Shown piece after piece: positions 7,677 to 13,299 of a stretch of 17,369 nt of DNA (the stretch's first letter is position 1; each line of letters opens with the position of its first letter). The stretch is from DASPJL01 sp035628645 (GTDB lineage Bacteria; Bacteroidota; Bacteroidia; Cytophagales; Cyclobacteriaceae), in the NCBI GenBank assembly GCA_035628645.1, contig DASPJL010000048.1, forward strand, positions 1 to 17,369, written 5' to 3'. The notes under the pieces were generated by a model. The model was not told the DNA's origin. It saw nothing but the letters and a program-made list of their open reading frames with translations, and did not search any database. A program made the translations under genes and the position numbers.

Positions 7677-8302
7677 ACCGCCACTCTGTAACTGCCGTTG
7701 ATTTTTCCTTCCGTCGAATCATTTACTATTAGACAGGAAAACTCACCTTCAATTAAAAAAAGTTTATTTCGCCTATCTATACTGAACCCAAAGTTATAAT
7801 CAGCTGCAGAAATTTCTTTGATGGAATTAATTCTAAAATAAGAACTATCAGGTTGATCTATATAAAGAGAATAAAAGTCTTCATTATATTTCCTGCTTTC
7901 GCCAAAGGAGACATACACACCCTCTCTGACTGGTTCACTGCCTCCTCCCTTTTCCCATTTTATAAAAGGAATTTCTTTATTATTAGTAAGTAGGTTTGTT
8001 AATCGTTGTTTTGAATTCTTTTGAGTTGATTCAAACCCAAAATGGATGTCATAATCTGAACTATAGACATAATTACCATTTTTCTCGCTAAAATAATGAT
8101 TTAAATGAAATCTTGTTATGTAACCTGTAGCAAATGTAAACAAAGGATGTGTCCCTTTTCCCATTTCTAAATGAAATGGTTTGTCATTAAAAGTTCCGGA
8201 AATAAAAATGGGAAGATTGGGGCTGTCAGGTTCATCACATCCAATAAATAAAATAGAAAGAACAACTATTATCTGTAGAGTTTTTTCTGAATAAAATCTC
8301 AT
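7661..8302 (-). CDS. hypothetical lipoprotein located between two exonuclease gene copies
   Basis: A 213-residue protein with a lipoprotein signal peptide: basic start, hydrophobic core (IIVVLSILFIG) and Cys22, followed by acidic DEPD as is common in Bacteroidota lipoproteins destined for the outer membrane surface. The mature part opens with an ISGTFNDKPFHLEMG-type strand and reads as a beta-rich globular protein, loosely like small cell-surface lipoproteins of unknown function; no named domain was recognised. It overlaps the end of the truncated exonuclease copy tail-to-tail. Base composition is AT-rich like the flanks and unlike the exonuclease gene. A -7-like TACTTTTG lies 45 bases upstream of the start. 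Confidence 0.8.
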   Translation of the reverse strand: MRFYSEKTLQIIVVLSILFIGCDEPDSPNLPIFISGTFNDKPFHLEMGKGTHPLFTFATGYITRFHLNHYFSEKNGNYVYSSDYDIHFGFESTQKNSKQRLTNLLTNNKEIPFIKWEKGGGSEPVREGVYVSFGESRKYNEDFYSLYIDQPDSSYFRINSIKEISAADYNFGFSIDRRNKLFLIEGEFSCLIVNDSTEGKINGSYRVAVHPHE

Positions 8303-8346
8303 AGTTCGCTAAATTGCCTTCAAGAAAGTGAGAAAATATTTAAAAA

Positions 8347-8354
8347 CAAAAGTA
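8347..8354 (-). promoter_or_regulatory. candidate Bacteroidota -7 box (TACTTTTG) for the lipoprotein gene
   Basis: On the minus strand the bases read TACTTTTG, an exact match to the TAnnTTTG element of Bacteroidota housekeeping promoters, 44 bases before the ATG at 8302. No TTTG element is found at the expected -33 spacing, so the call is tentative. Confidence 0.4.
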
Positions 8355-8550
8355 TTTTTTCTTTATCCACTTTATCAGATTATTTTAGAAGGATTACGAC
8401 GTCCCAAAGTATTAAGCCTGTATTTTCAAAAGATGGCAGGTAAGTTTGTTGTTGTAAACAAAACTACAGATTGTTACAATTTTACTCCATTTTTGTTCCT
8501 GACTGTCAGGCTTACCAAAGACACTTTAGGCAGCAAAAAACAATTTAAAT

Positions 8551-8729
8551 CATTTATTCATGATCATTCATCTCATCGACGGCACGTATGAATTGTTCAG
8601 GCACTTTTACGGTCAGCGTAGATTTAACAAGGGTAATGACAAACCCTTCGGAGCCGTGGTGGGTGTATTGAACGGCATATTGCAAATGATCGAAGAAGGC
8701 GCAACCCATATAGGTGTGGCGACGGATCA
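8551..8729 (+). repeat. direct repeat copy B, 5' end of the intact exonuclease gene
   Basis: This is the counterpart of 7457-7636. It covers the last 9 bases of the leader plus the first 170 coding bases of the exonuclease. The leaders upstream of the two copies are unrelated beyond CATTTATTC, so the duplicated block has sharp edges on both sides. Confidence 0.9.
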
Positions 8730-9399
8730 TGTTATCGAATCATTTCGCAACGAACTTTGGGCAGAATATAAAACAGGTGCGGGGATAGAACCGGCCCTCC
8801 TTAAACAATTCCATCCGTTAGAAGAAGCTTTGGTGTCAATGGGCATAGTCGTGTGGCCAATGGTAGAGTTGGAAGCAGATGACGCACTGGCTTCTGCGGC
8901 GCACCTTGCTGCGGCTGATCCTCGTGTTCAGAAAGTGTGCATCTGGACGCCGGACAAAGACCTGGCACAATGTGTACGGGAAGATCGGGTGGTACAGGTC
9001 GATAACAGGGCGGGTACAATTAGGAATGAAAGTGAGGTGTTTAAAAAGTTTGGTGTCAATCCTATCCTCATCCCGGACTTTCTCGCATTGGTTGGTGACA
9101 GCGCGGATGGCTATCCAGGCATTGCAGGTATTGGTAAGGTTGGTGCGGCGCGGATGTTGAACCAACATGGACCTATTGAAACATTTCCCGAGAAGCTTTT
9201 GGGCAGTCACCGTGAACAAGCTCTACTGTTCAAGCGGCTGGCCACTCTTCGTACCGATGCGGGACTTTTTAGCGATGTAGACCAACTGCGGTGGCGCGGA
9301 CCTGTGGAAGACTTCTCGGCGTTCACCACAAAAATGGGTGAGCCACGTTTATTGGCAAGAGCAAACGCCGTAGCGGAAAAATTTACTGAGTCAAAATAG
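8560..9399 (+). CDS. standalone 5'-3' exonuclease (PolA N-terminal / flap nuclease family)
   Basis: A 279-residue protein matching the 5'-3' exonuclease domain of DNA polymerase I without the polymerase. Visible features are the LIDGTYELFRHFYG strand (Asp7), SFRNELWAEYK, the metal-binding ELEADDALA (Glu105, Asp107, Asp108), WTPDKDLAQ (Asp132, Asp134), and GDSADGYPGIAGIGKVGA (179-196), the helix-hairpin-helix that grips DNA. These enzymes remove RNA primers or flaps. The gene is clearly richer in G+C than its neighbours, which suggests a different origin. Its first 170 bases are duplicated upstream at 7467. The ATG at 8560 is chosen because the IDG strand follows directly and the duplicate carries the same ATG. 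Confidence 0.9.
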   Translation: MIIHLIDGTYELFRHFYGQRRFNKGNDKPFGAVVGVLNGILQMIEEGATHIGVATDHVIESFRNELWAEYKTGAGIEPALLKQFHPLEEALVSMGIVVWPMVELEADDALASAAHLAAADPRVQKVCIWTPDKDLAQCVREDRVVQVDNRAGTIRNESEVFKKFGVNPILIPDFLALVGDSADGYPGIAGIGKVGAARMLNQHGPIETFPEKLLGSHREQALLFKRLATLRTDAGLFSDVDQLRWRGPVEDFSAFTTKMGEPRLLARANAVAEKFTESK

Positions 9400-9500
9400 T
9401 AACAAAGTGTTTTGTTCGCCGGGTTGAATAGGGTGGGGAAGGAAAATGGGAAAGTGCTCACAAAACGTTATCATAGGAAAAGCCCGACCATTCTAATACT

Positions 9501-10280
9501 ATGCAAGTAGAACACCTCTTAAAAGAAAACAGGCTTGAGAAAATTGTCAAGGATATCTTTGTACTGGAAAATGAAGATCCGTCGAAGCAAATAATTCTGC
9601 CTTTCTATGCGGACGGCTTTCCGGGAATCATGTATCAAAAGACAGCGGAAAGCGCAGTTCTGCTATCTTCAAAGAAAAAGCTGTCCGATTTTTTCTTGTA
9701 TGGACAAACCATTAAACCTATTGAAATAGCTGTTTCAGGAGCATACCGGCTCATTGTGTTTCAATTGTATCCTTATGCTTCAAGACTTTTATTTGGGGTA
9801 AACCCCCAAAAACTAAATGATGAATGCTATGATTTGCAAATGGTGGAGGGTGCAAATGCCGGAATGACGATTGAACGATTAAAAAAGGCTGAAAATGTAA
9901 ATGACGAGATTAACAGTATAATAGAATTCATTAAAAAGCTATATGAAAAGCCGGTCAAAGCCTCTGAGAGCAAAGTTGAGCTGGCCATCGATCTTATAAT
10001 CCGGGAAAACGGTAAGATAACCGTTAAAGCATTGACGGAGCAGCTTTTTATGACTGAGAGGACCTTGCAAAGACAATTCATTGAATATATAGGTATCCCT
10101 CCAAAGAAATTTGCAAGCATCGTTCAGTTCCAGACTTCTATAAGTCAGATTTCAGCAGAGGCCGTTTCCAGGCTTACGGATATTGTTTATGAAAACGGCT
10201 ATACGGACCAATCCCATTTCATCCGTAGTTTTAAAAAATACGCAGGTAAAAAGCCCACTGATTTTAAAAAGTCGGGGTAG
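9501..10280 (+). CDS. AraC-family transcriptional regulator
   Basis: A 259-residue protein. The C-terminal third (about 160-257) holds the two helix-turn-helix units of the AraC family: KITVKALTEQLFMTERTLQRQF, then LTDIVYENGYTDQSHFIRSFKKYAGKKPTDF, which closely fits the family signature. The N-terminal part (about 25-115) fits the effector-sensing domain common in Bacteroidota AraC regulators (PFYADGFPGIMYQ segment). It lies 51 bases upstream of the NmrA-like gene in the same direction and probably controls that gene and the DUF1772 gene; the target is inferred from position. Confidence 0.9.
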   Translation: MQVEHLLKENRLEKIVKDIFVLENEDPSKQIILPFYADGFPGIMYQKTAESAVLLSSKKKLSDFFLYGQTIKPIEIAVSGAYRLIVFQLYPYASRLLFGVNPQKLNDECYDLQMVEGANAGMTIERLKKAENVNDEINSIIEFIKKLYEKPVKASESKVELAIDLIIRENGKITVKALTEQLFMTERTLQRQFIEYIGIPPKKFASIVQFQTSISQISAEAVSRLTDIVYENGYTDQSHFIRSFKKYAGKKPTDFKKSG

Positions 10281-10322
10281 TATTTTGTCGGGTTTGTTCT
10301 ATTTCTGCGCGCCGCTGCCAGA

Positions 10323-10330
10323 TACTTTTG
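10323..10330 (+). promoter_or_regulatory. candidate -7 box (TACTTTTG) deciding the start of the NmrA-like gene
   Basis: TACTTTTG matches the Bacteroidota TAnnTTTG -7 consensus exactly. Transcription from it would begin about 6-8 bases downstream (about 10336-10338), after the ATG at 10332 but before the ATG at 10356. A TTTG occurs at 10293-10296, but the spacing of 26 bases is longer than the usual 19 or so, so the -33 element is weak. Confidence 0.5.
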
Positions 10331-10355
10331 TATGGAAATTTTAAATACAAAAGCC

Positions 10356-11183
10356 ATGAAGAATAACATTTTAGTATTAGGAGGTACCGGTAAAACAGGC
10401 AGACGTGTCGCAGAGCGCCTTGTCAATCTTCATTTACCTGTTCGAATAGGTTCAAGAGGCGCAACTCCTTCTTTTGACTGGGAAAAATCAGACAATTGGA
10501 ATGAGGTGATGAAAGACATACAAAAAGTCTACATCACTTTTCAACCAGATTTGGCAGTGCCGGGATCGGTAGAAAAGATTAAGTCATTAATAGAAGTTGC
10601 AAAAGCAAGTGGTGTTCAAAAGCTGGTTTTACTTTCAGGCAGAGGCGAAAAAGAAGCACAGGCCTGTGAAAATGAAGTCATCAATTCAGGTATGGATTGG
10701 ACGGTTATCAGAGCAAACTGGTTTATGCAGAATTTCAGTGAAAATTTTATGCTGGACTCCATTTTAGCAGGGCATTTAATCCTTCCAAAAGTAAATGCAT
10801 TAGAACCTTTTGTAGATGTTGACGATATTGCAGATGTGGTGGTAGCTGCTATAACGGATGATGTCCATTCAGAAGAAATCTATGAATTAACAGGCCCTGA
10901 ATTGTTGTCTTTTGAACAAGCAGTCGCGTTAATTTCGTCTGCTGTGCACCGTCCAATTGCTTTTACCTCGGTGAGTATGGAGGAGTACACTTCAATACTT
11001 AGGTCATATCAACTTCCCGAAGATTATATCTGGCTGATTCAATACCTGTTCACAGAAGTATTGGACGGCAGAAATGAATCATTGACCAAGGATGTAGAAA
11101 AAGTATTGGGTAGAAAGCCAACCACTTTTCAGCAGTATGTTACCAAAACCAACAAATCCGAAGTATGGAAAACCCAGCAATAG
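10356..11183 (+). CDS. NmrA-like NAD(P)-binding protein (atypical SDR)
   Basis: A Rossmann-fold protein of 275 residues starting MKNNILVLGGTGKTGRRVAERL; GGTGKTG is the dinucleotide-binding motif. The segments VQKLVLLSGRGEK, WTVIRANWFMQNFSENF and EPFVDVDDIADVVVAA follow the NmrA/azoreductase-like atypical SDR pattern. Such proteins act as quinone or NAD(P)H redox enzymes or redox sensors. The ATG at 10356 is preferred over the in-frame ATG at 10332 because the Rossmann strand begins directly there and the -7 element at 10323-10330 would place the transcript start after 10332. The stop overlaps the next gene's start, indicating translational coupling. Confidence 0.85.
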   Translation: MKNNILVLGGTGKTGRRVAERLVNLHLPVRIGSRGATPSFDWEKSDNWNEVMKDIQKVYITFQPDLAVPGSVEKIKSLIEVAKASGVQKLVLLSGRGEKEAQACENEVINSGMDWTVIRANWFMQNFSENFMLDSILAGHLILPKVNALEPFVDVDDIADVVVAAITDDVHSEEIYELTGPELLSFEQAVALISSAVHRPIAFTSVSMEEYTSILRSYQLPEDYIWLIQYLFTEVLDGRNESLTKDVEKVLGRKPTTFQQYVTKTNKSEVWKTQQ

Positions 11184-11677
11184 TATTGTCTTTAGGAAAT
11201 ATTTTTCAGATTGGAGCAGTCCTGCTTACAGGTTTACTAGCGGGGCTTTTTTATGGCTACGATTGTTCGGTAATCAGAGGTTTAGGCAATCTGCCGGACA
11301 AGGAATACCTGAGTGCTTTTCAATCGATCAACAGAGCTATACTCAATCCCTACTTTTTTATCAGTTTTATGGGCAGTTTGGTCGTACTGCCCATTGCCAG
11401 CTGGATACTGTATAAAGGAGCGTCACCGGTTATATTTTATTTTTTAGTGGCAGCTACAATTATTTATGTTATTGCAGTTTTTGGTGTTACAATTTTTGGT
11501 AATGTACCACTTAACAATGCTTTGGACGTCTTTGATATAACAACGGCTGATGCTTCAAGCATTGAAGAAATGCGGTTAAAATTTGAAAGTAGCTGGAATA
11601 CCCTTCATCACATAAGAACTTATGCTTCCATGCTTGCTTTTTTGTTGACAATTATTTCAATATTTGGTCGTGGCTAA
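11165..11677 (+). CDS. DUF1772 (anthrone oxygenase-like) membrane protein
   Basis: A 170-residue integral membrane protein with four predicted transmembrane segments (about 12-31, 62-82, 89-111, 150-167). Family landmarks are the first-loop YDCSVIRGLGNL region, NRAILNPYFF, the NVPLNNALD motif after the third segment (113-121), and WNTLHHIRT before the fourth. DUF1772 includes fungal anthrone oxygenases; bacterial members are uncharacterised. Its ATG lies inside the end of the NmrA-like gene (19-base overlap), so the two are translated together. Confidence 0.85.
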   Translation: MENPAIVLSLGNIFQIGAVLLTGLLAGLFYGYDCSVIRGLGNLPDKEYLSAFQSINRAILNPYFFISFMGSLVVLPIASWILYKGASPVIFYFLVAATIIYVIAVFGVTIFGNVPLNNALDVFDITTADASSIEEMRLKFESSWNTLHHIRTYASMLAFLLTIISIFGRG

Positions 11678-11792
11678 AATATTTTTCTCGGGGAAAGATC
11701 CTTCAATTGTCGCATATTGCCTCTGATAATGTCGTATTCATGCAGTGTCAATTTTAAAATGAGTAAGTATATTCGTCATTAAATTACTCTTA

Positions 11793-12194
11793 ATGATGAA
11801 TGCCATGGAAAAGGAAAAAACTATCCCTCAAAATGTAGATGAATATATTAAGGACTTTCCGGAGGAGACTCAGAACATTCTCCAGGAACTTAGGGCTACC
11901 ATTAAGAAAATCGCTCCCGAGGCAGAAGAAATGATCGGTTACGCAATTCCATCTTTCAAACTAAGTAATGTTTATCTTGTTCATTTCGCCGCTTTTAAGA
12001 ATCACATAGGGTTCTATGCCACACCTTCTGGTAATGAGGCATTTAAAAAAGAAATTTCCCATTACAAAACAGGGAAAGGTTCCGTGCAATTTCCACTTGA
12101 TAAACCTATGCCGCTAAACCTAATCACCCAGATTGTGCAGTTCAGGGTAGAGGAGATTTTAGATAAAGCGAAGACAAAAGGAAAGAAGAAATAA
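11793..12194 (+). CDS. DUF1801 / YdhG-like protein
   Basis: A 133-residue soluble protein matching the DUF1801 (YdhG-like, frataxin-like fold) family. It shows the VDEYIKDFPEETQNILQELR helix, the APEAEEMIGYAIPSFKL segment, a FAAFKNHIGFYATP strand pair, and GKGSVQFPLDKPMP, followed by a helix and a lysine-rich tail (KAKTKGKKK). The family has been linked to iron handling in some bacteria, but its role is unsettled. The start is ambiguous among ATGs at 11793, 11796 and 11805. It is 115 bases after the DUF1772 gene and may have its own promoter (an imperfect TATATTCG lies at 11768-11775). Confidence 0.85.
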   Translation: MMNAMEKEKTIPQNVDEYIKDFPEETQNILQELRATIKKIAPEAEEMIGYAIPSFKLSNVYLVHFAAFKNHIGFYATPSGNEAFKKEISHYKTGKGSVQFPLDKPMPLNLITQIVQFRVEEILDKAKTKGKKK

Positions 12195-12244
12195 CCCTTT
12201 TTGCGAAGCAATGACTGGCGTTTAAGTAAAAATCAAAGGATTCT

Positions 12245-13051
12245 TTAATTGAAGGATAAGGTGGTCTGGAAGGGTTTAAAGGTATTATTTCCGATTTCAA
12301 AAACGGGGATTTCAGCATGTCTTGAAGTGAGTACGACCTCTACGTCTTTAGCATGTGAATTAAACAAATCAAAGACAAGTTTGGGATCATTGTTTTCTTT
12401 TGAAATATGAGAAAGAAAAATATGACTCATAAAAGATGGCCGGTAATTTAAAAACAGATCCAGCGCCTGCTTATTGGATAGATGGCCTTTATTGCTGCTA
12501 ATTCTATTTTTGAGGTGAATGGGATAACTCCCCTGGGCAAGCATTTTGTCATCATAGTTTGCTTCAAGAAAGATGGCATGGCAATATTGAAAGTGTTTTA
12601 TTACGTGCTCACAGGGCGCACCGATATCAGTAAATACTCCGATACATAATTCCTTGTGCCTAACTACAAAACTTTGCGGATCACGGGCATCATGAAATTT
12701 AGGGAAAGCCGTAACCTGTAGGTTTCCCACCTGTACAGGCACATAAGGAATAAGCCTGATATTAAGGGGATTTGAAGCATCAAGGCGTGCATTGGCCAAA
12801 GTGCCGGGAGTAATGTACACAGCAAGCTTATATTTTTTTGAAAGCACATTTACGCCTTTTATATGGTCAGAATGTTCGTGAGAAATAAAGATTGCTTTTA
12901 CCTTTTTCATACAAAGGTTAAGCCTTTTCATTCGCTGCTCTATTTCCCGGCAGCTGATTCCGGCATCGATCAGTACAGCTTCTTCTTCATTACCAACATA
13001 ATAACAATTTCCATTGCTTCCTGAATTAAGCGCGGTAACGAAGAGTTTCAT
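12245..13051 (-). CDS. walJ: MBL-fold metallo-hydrolase, WalJ/YycJ family
   Basis: A 268-residue metallo-beta-lactamase-fold protein. The di-metal motif SHEHSDH spans residues 57-63. Further ligand-like positions are His120 (FPKFHD), Asp142 (GVFTDIG), His190 (KGHLSN) and His215 (FLSHIS). The opening TALNSGSNGNCYYVG and VLIDAGISCREIEQRM are characteristic of the YycJ/WalJ group, linked in other bacteria to DNA metabolism and, in Firmicutes, to the WalRK locus. There is no signal peptide, so it is cytoplasmic. It is convergent with the DUF1801 gene (50-base gap). Confidence 0.9.
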   Translation of the reverse strand: MKLFVTALNSGSNGNCYYVGNEEEAVLIDAGISCREIEQRMKRLNLCMKKVKAIFISHEHSDHIKGVNVLSKKYKLAVYITPGTLANARLDASNPLNIRLIPYVPVQVGNLQVTAFPKFHDARDPQSFVVRHKELCIGVFTDIGAPCEHVIKHFQYCHAIFLEANYDDKMLAQGSYPIHLKNRISSNKGHLSNKQALDLFLNYRPSFMSHIFLSHISKENNDPKLVFDLFNSHAKDVEVVLTSRHAEIPVFEIGNNTFKPFQTTLSFN

Positions 13052-13144
13052 TTATTAGTGAGTTTGATAAGGGATGAGTTTTGAGGTTTTGTGGAATTCA
13101 CGGTATCTTCTTAAACGGATTGAGAAAGTAAATTTAAAAGAAGT

Positions 13145-13267
13145 ATGGACAAGAATGAAAAATTAATCAAAGAGCGCACCGAGATTTTCACAGAGGGATA
13201 CAAAGATTTTTCCATTTTCTATGGGTTGTCTAAGCAGCCTGCTTCAAGTTATCTCATTGCGGTCTAG
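13145..13267 (+). CDS. very small ORF (40 codons), doubtful
   Basis: An ATG at 13145 opens a 40-residue frame, beginning MDKNEKLIKERTEIF and ending at a TAG (13265-13267). The first half is lysine/glutamate-rich and plausibly helical, with protein-like codons; the second half has no recognisable character. It lies alone between the walJ start and the end of the 949-residue gene, and is followed 8 bases later by a hairpin. It could be a small protein, the remnant of a longer gene, or chance. No family was recognised. Confidence 0.3.
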   Translation: MDKNEKLIKERTEIFTEGYKDFSIFYGLSKQPASSYLIAV

Positions 13268-13274
13268 TCGAAAG

Positions 13275-13291
13275 ACGGAGAGCGACTCCGT
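13275..13291 (+). terminator. short hairpin in the convergent gap, terminator-like but weak
   Basis: ACGGAG (13275-13280) and CTCCGT (13286-13291) are perfect inverted repeats around a 5-base loop. A run of five T begins about 11 bases later on the plus strand, farther than in a classic intrinsic terminator. It sits between the small plus-strand ORF and the stop of the minus-strand 949-residue gene. Confidence 0.35.
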
Positions 13292-13299
13292 GGTTAAAA

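Noticed and set aside
8328..8591. 87-codon plus-strand open frame running into the exonuclease start
   Set aside because: It overlaps the well-supported exonuclease start in another frame, needs a non-ATG start and shows no domain.
7457..8729. Direct repeats as target-site duplications of an insertion sequence or integron cassette
   Set aside because: No transposase, integrase or terminal inverted repeats lie between them, and about 180 bases is far too long for a usual target duplication.
8836..9219. 127-codon minus-strand open frame opposite the exonuclease gene
   Set aside because: A shadow of the exonuclease coding strand; cysteine- and arginine-rich translation with no recognisable motif.
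9400..9420. AACAAA...TTTTGTT near-palindrome after the exonuclease stop as a terminator
   Set aside because: The stem is nearly all A-T with a G-T closing pair and a 2-base loop, too weak to support a terminator call.
11768..11775. TATATTCG as a -7 box for the DUF1801 gene
   Set aside because: Only an imperfect match to TAnnTTTG, with no -33 element; mentioned in the gene entry but not called.
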